Made by a program: the position numbers and the translations under genes. The notes beneath the pieces were generated by a model. The model did no database searches. It was not told the origin of the DNA and saw only the letters and a program-made list of their open reading frames with translations. From contig JAJZWB010000016.1 of NCBI GenBank assembly GCA_021846845.1, positions 1 through 40,566 on the forward strand: 40,566 nt of DNA, written 5' to 3'. Source of the DNA: Actinomycetes bacterium. Its GTDB lineage: Bacteria; Actinomycetota; Thermoleophilia; Solirubrobacterales; Solirubrobacteraceae. Shown here in pieces: positions 1 to 6,806 of this stretch. Position 1 is the first letter of the stretch. Every line of letters begins with the position of its first letter.

Positions 1-911
1 CCGGTCACGGCGGCGTCGCCGCTCTCTCCAACCGCGACGCACAGGCCGGCCGACGGGCACGAGACGCCCGTCATCGGCTGGAGGGGGTGCAGCCGATCGA
101 TCGCGTCGACCGTCCTCCACGCCGACGGCCCGCCGGTCGGATCCGCGGACACGTAGGCGTTGCCGCTGTCGTCGACCGCGACGCACAGGCCGGCGCTCGG
201 GCAGTCGACCGCACTGGCCGAAAGGGAGGTGGTCGTCGTCCACGCACCGGAGCCGCCGGTCGGGTCGGTCGAGGTGGAGAAGCCGGTCCCGACCGCGACG
301 CACAGGCCGGAGCCCGCGCACGCGACGCCGTTCAGGGAGTTGCCGCCGTCGACCGTCGCCGTCTGCCACGCGCCTGGGCCGCCGGTCGGATCCGTGCTGG
401 TCAGCACGTCGCCGCTGGAATCGACCGCTACGCAGAGCGAGGTGGTCGTGCATGTGACGCCGTTGAGCACGTTCCCGGGGTCGACCACGGTATGGACCCA
501 GGCGCCGGCGCCCCCCGTCGGGTCCGTGGACGCGTAGATCGAGCCGTCGAGACCATCGGTCACCACGCACAGGGAGATCGTCGGACACGAGATCGCGTCC
601 AGGCCGGCATCCGCGAAGCCGGGGTTGACGAGGCTCGTGGTGGTCCACGCGCCGCTGCCGCCGGTCGGGTCGGTGGCCGTCACGACCTCCCCGTAGGCGT
701 CTATCGCGGCGCAGAAGGTCGCGGTCGGGCAGGAGATTCCGTTGAAGGCGCTTCCATGGCCGATCGGCACCGGCGCCGACCAGGAGACCGCTCCGGCATG
801 CGCGGTAGCGGCCGCGAGCGCCCAGACGGCGAACGCGAGCAGCGGGGCGAGCCAAATCGCCCTCGTCCTCCCGGCGAGGAATCCGAAGCCCGTGCGAGCT
901 CGGCCTTGCAC
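1..911 (-). CDS. Secreted CX5C-repeat protein, 3' end outside window
   Basis: A reading frame open from the GTG at 911 to the window edge (about 303 codons, C-terminus missing). It was found by translating the minus strand. The N-terminus has a basic stretch and then a hydrophobic segment ending in A-T-A-H-A, a good signal peptide. The mature part is a run of roughly 40-50 residue repeats. Each holds C-P-(S/T)-x3-C, then (V/A)-A-V/I-D, a G, then a D-P-T-G-G-x-x-A-W block, e.g. CPSAGLCVAVDDSGNAYVS. At least six repeats are visible. Each has two cysteines five residues apart, which fits a disulfide in every repeat of an exported beta-propeller-like protein. The same CX5C-AVD core recurs in the protein at 3282-5255, so the two are paralogous in architecture. 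Function is unknown. The start is not backed by a clear ribosome-binding site. Confidence 0.8.
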   Translation of the reverse strand, partial: MQGRARTGFGFLAGRTRAIWLAPLLAFAVWALAAATAHAGAVSWSAPVPIGHGSAFNGISCPTATFCAAIDAYGEVVTATDPTGGSGAWTTTSLVNPGFADAGLDAISCPTISLCVVTDGLDGSIYASTDPTGGAGAWVHTVVDPGNVLNGVTCTTTSLCVAVDSSGDVLTSTDPTGGPGAWQTATVDGGNSLNGVACAGSGLCVAVGTGFSTSTDPTGGSGAWTTTTSLSASAVDCPSAGLCVAVDDSGNAYVSADPTGGPSAWRTVDAIDRLHPLQPMTGVSCPSAGLCVAVGESGDAAVT

Positions 912-1156
912 AGGCGGGACGATATACCCGACGACGCCCGATCGCCAACGTGCTCGGCGATCGGCGCCGCGGACGAGCCGCGACCCCCCGCGCGAATTCA
1001 GGACGGTGCCGCCGACCGCCAAGCTGTCGCGCCGCGGATTGCGGGTCCAGCACCGGGTTCGCGCCCAGCCCGCGGTCCCGGCGGCCTCGCGGCAGACTCG
1101 CGTGCCGGCCTTGAGATCGAGGCCCGATTCAGCGCCTCGGACCGTGCGACCGACCG

Positions 1157-1714
1157 CTAGAGCGGCGGGACCTGGTTGTTGACCTGCGGTCCGTGGTACA
1201 GGTGGTTGTGGTCCCTGCAGGCGGCCGGGAAGGAGAACCGGACGCTGTCGCTGCGGACGCCGTTATAGCTGGCGAACAGGGTCACCCGGCCGATCGTGCC
1301 GACCCTGCACCCCGGATCGGTGCTGCTCCTCACCCGGACGACGATCTTCATGATGTTCCCGGGCACCCCCCACATCACTGCGTGGTGCGAGTGGTAGACC
1401 AGATGGTGCTCGACGGTCATGATGATCAGGCGGTCGGGGCGATGGCGCACACGGTCGACCTGGCAGAGCGTGCCCGAGACGGTGTTGGCGGCCAGGTCTA
1501 TGTTCCCGTGTCCGCGGGCGTAGCTGCCGGTCGCCCCGGTGATCGGCGCGCCGGTGTGAAATCCCCACGGCGGGATGCCGTAGACGATCGGGATCTGGGA
1601 GCAGTAGTCGACCTGATAGCCGGCGGCGGATCCGGTCATGGCGCCCAGCAGGGCCAGCGGCGCGAGCGCCAGGACGGCGAGCGCGATGCGCGAGTTGACT
1701 GTCTTCCGGCGCAT
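1157..1714 (-). CDS. Small secreted protein of unknown function
   Basis: A 185-residue protein not recognised as any family. I place the start at the ATG at 1714, because the residues MRRKTVNSRIALAVLALA form a basic-hydrophobic signal peptide ending near G-S-A-A-G. A TTG 54 bases further upstream is possible but lies inside a direct repeat. The mature part has four cysteines (in YCSQ, LCQVD, GCRVG and ACRDH), which could form two disulfides. A His-rich middle (E-H-H-L-V-Y-H-S-H-H) is notable and could bind metal, though nothing proves it. It lies between two secreted repeat proteins on the same strand, but gaps of 245 and 135 bases make a shared transcript uncertain. Confidence 0.65.
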   Translation of the reverse strand: MRRKTVNSRIALAVLALAPLALLGAMTGSAAGYQVDYCSQIPIVYGIPPWGFHTGAPITGATGSYARGHGNIDLAANTVSGTLCQVDRVRHRPDRLIIMTVEHHLVYHSHHAVMWGVPGNIMKIVVRVRSSTDPGCRVGTIGRVTLFASYNGVRSDSVRFSFPAACRDHNHLYHGPQVNNQVPPL

Positions 1715-1754
1715 CCGGACGGCCACTATAGAGCCGTCACGCCGAAGCCGGCTC

Positions 1755-1808
1755 CCGGGCCCGCTCAAGCCACCCGCGGGTTGGGCCGGGCCCGCTCAAG
1801 CCACCCGC
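1755..1808. repeat. Direct repeat, two 23-bp copies
   Basis: The 23 bases at 1755-1777 recur exactly at 1786-1808, a 31-bp period. The shared core is gggcccgctcaagccacccg. The pair occupies the short gap between the small secreted protein and the D-serine dehydratase-like gene, where the former's promoter should lie. Spacing close to three helical turns would suit a repeated protein-binding site. A slipped-strand duplication would look the same. Confidence 0.8.
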
Positions 1809-1849
1809 CGGCCAGCCTGTCAGGGCACCGAGGGCTGGGTCGCCTGAGA

Positions 1850-3148
1850 TCAGAAGAAGGTGCGCACCACCGCCGTCACGGTGTAGTCATCGGAGACGAC
1901 GGGGATCGCACGCCACTTGTCGAACGCCGTGCACGGGTGCGAGATCCCGCATCCGAGCCAGTCGCCGACCTGCAGCTCGGCCCCGTCGAGGGCGACGAAC
2001 GCGTGCTGGTCGTTGAGCGCGGTCACACGCGCGCCGCTCAGCGGCTCGATCCCTCCTGGGCGGCGGCACACCCGCTCCGGAGTCGGCAGGCCGAGGTCGT
2101 ACGGGACGTCGCGCTTGCCCAGTCCGACGAGGGCCAATCCCGGCTCCGGCAACGAGAGGACCACGCCCCACGCCTCCAGCGCGGCGCGAAGCCGGCCGCC
2201 GCCCGTCGATCGCCCGTCCAGCGGCGACAGCCGCTGGTAGAAGCCTGAATCATGGGTGACATAGCAGCCGCTGCGCAGCACCAGCCGCGTCGGCCTCCGC
2301 AGCTCCAGGCGACCGAGCCGCTCGACGACCCGGTCGAAGTATGCGCTGCCTCCCGCGGTCACGATCACCTCCGGAAGCTCGTCGAGCATCCCCTCACGCT
2401 CCAGGCGCTTCGCGAGCTCTCCGACGCGGTCGAGCACCGCGTCCACCTCGGCGATCGTCTGTGCCATCGACTCTCGGTCGACGACGCCCTCGTACGCCTC
2501 GATCCCCGCAAGGCGCAGCCCCGGGGTCGCGGCGACCGCACGGGCGACGTCCATCGCCTCCTGCACGCTGCGCGCGCCGGTCCTGCCACCCTGGACGCCC
2601 AGCTCGACGAGCACCCCGAGTTCGCGTACCGGCCGAGCGGGCCGCAGGCCGTCGTGCATGGCGGCGACGGCGGCCTCCGAATCGGCCAGGCAGAGGCAGT
2701 CGAACTCTCGGTGCGCGGCGAGCTCGCGCGCGATCCAGCGCAGGGAGGGCGCGTCGACCACCTGGTTGGCGATCAGGACCCGCTCCACCCCGAAGGCGCG
2801 CATGGCGCGGGCCTGCTGGACGGTGGCCGCGGTGATCGCCCATGCCCCGGCGCGCAGCTGCCGGTCCACGATCTCCGGCGACATCGTCGTCTTGCCGTGG
2901 GGCGCCAGCACTACCCCGTGCCGCGCGCAGAAGCCGCGCATCAGCTCGACGTTGTGCTCCAGCGCGCTCTCCCTGAGCAGGAGCAGGGGCGGCAGGAGGT
3001 CGCCTTGGAGCGCCTTCCACCGCTCCTCGGCGACCGCGCCGCTGGAGACCCCGCGAGCATTGGAGGGGAAGGCCCGGTGGCGCCAGTCCAGCGTCTCTCC
3101 CGGAACCTGGCTCTCGCCCAGCGAGCCGGCGCCCCGACGGTCGCTCAC
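1850..3148 (-). CDS. D-serine dehydratase / D-threonine aldolase-like PLP enzyme
   Basis: A 432-residue fold-type III (alanine-racemase-like) enzyme of the DSD1/D-threonine aldolase family (COG3616). The N-terminal TIM-barrel half has the motif P-H-G-K-T-T with K86 as the expected PLP Schiff-base lysine. The C-terminal beta domain ends with G-I-S-H-P-C-T-A-F-D-K-W. There H404 and C406 match the zinc-binding His/Cys pair of eukaryotic-type D-serine dehydratases. Known family members deaminate D-serine to pyruvate and ammonia or cleave D-threonine; the exact substrate cannot be read from sequence. No signal peptide is seen, so it should be cytoplasmic. The start is a GTG; homologous sequence only begins near residue 15, so a slightly later start is possible. 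It stands alone, with about 130 bases to its upstream neighbour. Confidence 0.85.
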   Translation of the reverse strand: MSDRRGAGSLGESQVPGETLDWRHRAFPSNARGVSSGAVAEERWKALQGDLLPPLLLLRESALEHNVELMRGFCARHGVVLAPHGKTTMSPEIVDRQLRAGAWAITAATVQQARAMRAFGVERVLIANQVVDAPSLRWIARELAAHREFDCLCLADSEAAVAAMHDGLRPARPVRELGVLVELGVQGGRTGARSVQEAMDVARAVAATPGLRLAGIEAYEGVVDRESMAQTIAEVDAVLDRVGELAKRLEREGMLDELPEVIVTAGGSAYFDRVVERLGRLELRRPTRLVLRSGCYVTHDSGFYQRLSPLDGRSTGGGRLRAALEAWGVVLSLPEPGLALVGLGKRDVPYDLGLPTPERVCRRPGGIEPLSGARVTALNDQHAFVALDGAELQVGDWLGCGISHPCTAFDKWRAIPVVSDDYTVTAVVRTFF

Positions 3149-3281
3149 CGCTCATCCCGCCCGTCGTCGGCGGCCTGTCCGAGAGCGCCCGGCGGGAGCA
3201 GCCCGTGCCGCGTTGGGGTGGTCCGGCGGGCGTGTGGTCTGGATTCCGATGCGGTCACGACCGCGTAGTGTCGCAGCGACC

Positions 3282-5255
3282 CTAGCTTGATCCCACCAGG
3301 GCGCGGCCGGCGATGTCGACGGCGACGCACTGGGACATCGAGGAGCAGGACACGCCGAACAACGAGTCCGCCCCCGGGATCCGCGTGAGGCTCCAGCTTC
3401 GCGGGATGGCCGGGTCGCCGCCGATCGCGGCGCCGAGCCCGTCGACCGCGATGCAGAACCCGGCCGACGGGCAGGCGATCGCGTTCAGCGCCCAGGCGCC
3501 GCGGATCCTGACGCTGCGAGCGCCGCGCGGGGAGCGGGGGTCGAACGTCGTGACGTCGTCCTCGCCGACGGCGGTGCAGCTGGAGGCCGTCGGGCACGCG
3601 ATCGCGCTCAGCGCGGCGTCCGCGACGGTCACCTCGACGGGGGAGCCCGGCGAGCGAGGGTCGAAGGTCACCTCGCGACCGTTGTCATCGACCGCCGTGC
3701 ACTGGCGAACGGACGGACAGGCCACCCCGATGAGCGTCGGAGCCCCGCTCACCTGGAATCGGCTCTCGCGCCCCGGCGAGCGCGGGTCGAAGGTCACCGC
3801 GTTCCCGCTCTGGTCGATCGCCGTGCACTGATCGACGGTCGGGCAGGCGATTCCGTCGAGGGTGTTGTCGATCACGCCGGCGAAGCTGTTGACGACCGTC
3901 TGGAACCTGTCCTGCCCAACCTGCAGCACGGACGGCGCCGGTAGGAACGTGAACACCTGGCTGTTGCCGAAGTCGACCCCGGTCTGGCCGGTCGTGGGAT
4001 CGATCGTGGCGCGCGTTCGCCGGCGCGGGGCGCCGGGGTCGAAGGTGACCTCGCGGCCGGCCAGGTCGACCGCGGTGCACTGCGAGGTCGACGGGCAGGC
4101 GAGCGCGTACGGGACCCCGTTGTCGATCGCGATGGGCGAGGCGGCGAGCCGCCGGCGCGGGTTGAACGTCACGGCCGCGCCGGAGGCGTCGACCGCGGTG
4201 CACTGGTGGCCCGAGGGGCAGGCGACGTCGTACAGGACGTTGCCCGTGTCGATCAGCGCCCGGGCCAGGCGTCCGTGGGGTCCGCCGGCGGCCGGGTCGA
4301 AGGTCACCTCGCCGCTGCTGTAGTCGACCGCGGTGCACTGGGACGCGGACGGGCAGGCGATGCTGCGCACGAACCCGGGGTCGATCGCGCGGACCCGTGC
4401 GCCTCTCGGCGAGCGCGGATCGAACGTCACCTCACGACCGGCGAAGTCGACCGCGGCGCACCGGGACGGGGACGCGCACGCGAGCGTCGCCAGACCGGAG
4501 CGGTCGACGGCGACCGGGACGGCGGCGCTCGGCGACACGGGATCGAACGTCAGCACGCGGCCGGATGTGTCGACGGCGACGCATTCGCTCGCCGACGGGC
4601 ACGCGACATCGAACAGCATGTGGCCCGTGTCCAGGACCACGCGTGAGGCTGCTCTCGGCGCGCGGGGGTCGAACGTGACCTCTCCCCCATCCTCGTCCAC
4701 GGCGGCGCACCGCCGAGCGGACGGACACGCGACGGCGAACAGGACATGGCCCGCGTCCACCGCCACGGGACCAGCGCTCCCGGGCGAGCGCGGGTCGAAG
4801 GTGACCTCGTCCCCGTAGTAGTCGACGGCGGTGCACTGACGGGCGGACGGGCACGCGACACCGAACAGCCGGCTGGCGTCGACGGATCGAAGCGTGGCTC
4901 GCCCAGGCCGACGGGGGTCGAAAGTCACCTCGCCGCCGCCCTCGTCGACGGCGGTGCACTGACCGACGGTGGGACACGCGACACCGAACAGAGCGCCGAC
5001 GGTGCCGGGGTCGACGGCCGCGGGAGCGGCCGCGGCGGCCGAGCGAGGGTCGAACGTGACCTCCTGTCCGTTGCCGTCCACCGCGGTGCACTGGGACACG
5101 GCCGGGCACGCCACGCCGAGCAGGGTCTGAATGCCGGTCCTGTCGATCCTCAGCGGCCCGGACGAGGAGGACGCAAGCGCTCGACCGGGCAGGCCCAGCA
5201 GCGCGACCGCCACGCCCACGAGGGCTAGACGGAGCGCCGGCGCACGCGGCTTCAT
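3282..5255 (-). CDS. Secreted protein with 14 CX5C-AVD repeats
   Basis: A 657-residue protein starting at the ATG at 5255, which opens a clear signal peptide (MKPRAPALRLALVGVAVALL, cleavage near A-L-A). The open frame runs 29 codons further up but adds nothing signal-like. The mature chain consists of 14 units of about 43 residues, e.g. GVACPSARQCTAVDYYGDEV followed by T-F-D-P-R-S-P. All 14 keep both cysteines at CX5C spacing, even degenerate ones (CASPSRC, CPTASSC, CSSMSQC). Units 1-9 and 10-14 are separated by a linker of about 55 residues that may hold a decayed unit. Fourteen units would suit two seven-bladed propellers. Function is unknown; an extracellular binding or scaffold role is a guess. 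The partial gene at 1-911 is its closest relative here. Confidence 0.85.
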   Translation of the reverse strand: MKPRAPALRLALVGVAVALLGLPGRALASSSSGPLRIDRTGIQTLLGVACPAVSQCTAVDGNGQEVTFDPRSAAAAAPAAVDPGTVGALFGVACPTVGQCTAVDEGGGEVTFDPRRPGRATLRSVDASRLFGVACPSARQCTAVDYYGDEVTFDPRSPGSAGPVAVDAGHVLFAVACPSARRCAAVDEDGGEVTFDPRAPRAASRVVLDTGHMLFDVACPSASECVAVDTSGRVLTFDPVSPSAAVPVAVDRSGLATLACASPSRCAAVDFAGREVTFDPRSPRGARVRAIDPGFVRSIACPSASQCTAVDYSSGEVTFDPAAGGPHGRLARALIDTGNVLYDVACPSGHQCTAVDASGAAVTFNPRRRLAASPIAIDNGVPYALACPSTSQCTAVDLAGREVTFDPGAPRRRTRATIDPTTGQTGVDFGNSQVFTFLPAPSVLQVGQDRFQTVVNSFAGVIDNTLDGIACPTVDQCTAIDQSGNAVTFDPRSPGRESRFQVSGAPTLIGVACPSVRQCTAVDDNGREVTFDPRSPGSPVEVTVADAALSAIACPTASSCTAVGEDDVTTFDPRSPRGARSVRIRGAWALNAIACPSAGFCIAVDGLGAAIGGDPAIPRSWSLTRIPGADSLFGVSCSSMSQCVAVDIAGRALVGSS

Positions 5256-5351
5256 CGGCCGAGAGCAGCCGGGCCGCATCACCAGCCGAACCGGCCGCCG
5301 CCGCGCGAGCCGCGCCACCAGGCGGTTGACATGTGCGACCACGCGGCAACC

Positions 5352-6686
5352 CTACGCAATCGGATCGCCCTTGTCATCGGATCGCACCGGGCCGTGATCC
5401 GCCGGCGCCCGCGGCCGATCGGATGACTTCCCCGGCGCGCCCGGAGCGGGCGGCGGGGTCGAGCGCAGCAGGGGCACGAGGCGGGCGGCGACGAGAAGCT
5501 CGGCGATCCTCGGCTTGATCGGATGCCCCAGGCGCCGCTCGACCGCCCTGACGCGGTTGACCACGGTGTTCTCGTGCACGCCGAGGCGCCTGGCGGTGGC
5601 GCGCGGGCTGAGGCCCTCCTCCAGGTAGGCGAACAGCGTCCCCGCCAGACGACGAGCCTCGTCGTCGTCGCCCGCCACCGAGCCGAGCTCCGCGCTGACG
5701 AAGGCCCGGGCGCGCTCGAGGTCGGCGCTCGCCAGCGCCGCGACGGCGGTCGTCGCGTAGGAGACGACCGATCCCGCGTGGCGACCGGAGAGCCGCGCGA
5801 CGCGGAGGGCGTCGAGCGCCTGCCGGTGGCTTGCGCGGAAGCCCTGGAGCCCGGCGGCCGGCAGGCCGATCGCCACCAGCGTTGCGGCGAACGACTGGCG
5901 AGACTGCCGCCGGCCCGTCGGCAGCGTGGGGTCGCCACCGTCGACCCAGCCGGCGGCGATCCCCGCGCGCAGCGGGACGATCAACCGGTCACGCCCGCGC
6001 ATCGCGTCCGCGACCGCCGCCGCAGCCCGCTCCAGGCGACCGGGATCGCCCACCCGGCCAGCGGTCGGGCCGGGGTCGCAGACCACGAACGCGGTGTGCG
6101 AGTGCGAGAGGTCGTAGCCGATCTCGGCGCCCGCGGTCGCCGGGTCGCGTTCGTCGCCGGCCAGCAGGGACCGGACGGTCTCTGCCTGCGCGGCGGCGGC
6201 GGTGCGAATCCAGCGGTCCCGTTCCTGAGCCCAGCGGCGGACGAGCCCGCCGTCCAGGGCGCGCACGAACGCGAACGTCGAGGCCGCTGCCTCCTCGACC
6301 GCGGACGCCACGTCCTCGGGATCGTCGAGCACGCCCCTGACGTCGGCGACCCAACGCTCGAAGAACTTCGCATGGCCGATGTGGTAGGCGCGCAGCAGGT
6401 CGTCGATGGGCAGGCCGCGACGGACGAGCTCGCGCGCGAGGGCGGCGGCGGCAGCGGGCGGCTGCACGTCGGTCAGCGACTGCCCGTGGCGGACGCTGTC
6501 GATGAACAGGCGGATGACGCTCGCCGTGCTGTCATAGGTGTCGCGAGCGAGCTCCTCATCGGCGCCGAGCTGAGGCAGCTCGCGGTGGATCGCGGCGGTC
6601 AGCTCGCTCGCCATGCCCTGGACCCAGGCCGGGTCGTCGGCGAAGCGCAGCACCAGCTCCCGTAGCGCGATCCCCATGCCGGGCAT
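5352..6686 (-). CDS. PucR/CdaR-type transcriptional regulator
   Basis: A protein of about 444 residues. The C-terminus carries the PucR helix-turn-helix: L-S-P-R-A-T-A-R-R-L-G-V-H-E-N-T-V-V-N-R, then V-R-A-V-E-R-R-L-G. The central part resembles the GGDEF-like/CdaR region and the N-terminus is helical, as in PucR-family activators of purine, hydantoin or sugar-acid use. The start is uncertain among ATGs at 6689, 6686 and 6677; GGAGG at 6690-6694 is best placed for the first two to four codons. The frame stays open to 7361, but that extension lies antisense to the carboxylase gene and is not coding. It is divergent from the acetone-carboxylase-like pair, which it probably controls. A perfect palindrome directly abuts its ribosome-binding site. 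Confidence 0.85.
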   Translation of the reverse strand: MPGMGIALRELVLRFADDPAWVQGMASELTAAIHRELPQLGADEELARDTYDSTASVIRLFIDSVRHGQSLTDVQPPAAAAALARELVRRGLPIDDLLRAYHIGHAKFFERWVADVRGVLDDPEDVASAVEEAAASTFAFVRALDGGLVRRWAQERDRWIRTAAAAQAETVRSLLAGDERDPATAGAEIGYDLSHSHTAFVVCDPGPTAGRVGDPGRLERAAAAVADAMRGRDRLIVPLRAGIAAGWVDGGDPTLPTGRRQSRQSFAATLVAIGLPAAGLQGFRASHRQALDALRVARLSGRHAGSVVSYATTAVAALASADLERARAFVSAELGSVAGDDDEARRLAGTLFAYLEEGLSPRATARRLGVHENTVVNRVRAVERRLGHPIKPRIAELLVAARLVPLLRSTPPPAPGAPGKSSDRPRAPADHGPVRSDDKGDPIA

Positions 6687-6693
6687 CATCCTC

Positions 6694-6716
6694 CGGTTGT
6701 GGAATGTCCACAACCG
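6694..6716. promoter_or_regulatory. Perfect 23-bp palindrome, candidate PucR operator
   Basis: The arms CGGTTGTGGA and TCCACAACCG are exact reverse complements separated by ATG. The site lies in the divergent region between the PucR-type regulator and the carboxylase beta subunit, one base from the regulator's GGAGG. Binding there would block the regulator's own transcript and could act on the divergent catabolic promoter. That the PucR protein binds it is inferred from position. Confidence 0.7.
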
Positions 6717-6806
6717 CGGGCGCGGCGAGTCTCGATCCGCTCCCTTGGCGTCACCCGGTCGCGGGCGTACGGTCGGCGCAGGCGGCCGAGCAGAGAGGTG
6801 ACGACC

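Noticed and set aside
87-1160. A 357-codon plus-strand frame over the first kilobase
   Set aside because: The minus strand encodes regular CX5C repeats behind a signal peptide; the plus-strand product is Arg/Gly-rich and featureless.
3282-5255. CRISPR array suggested by regularly spaced similar sequence
   Set aside because: The repeats are about 130 bp, diverged, and translate into consistent protein units without spacer structure.
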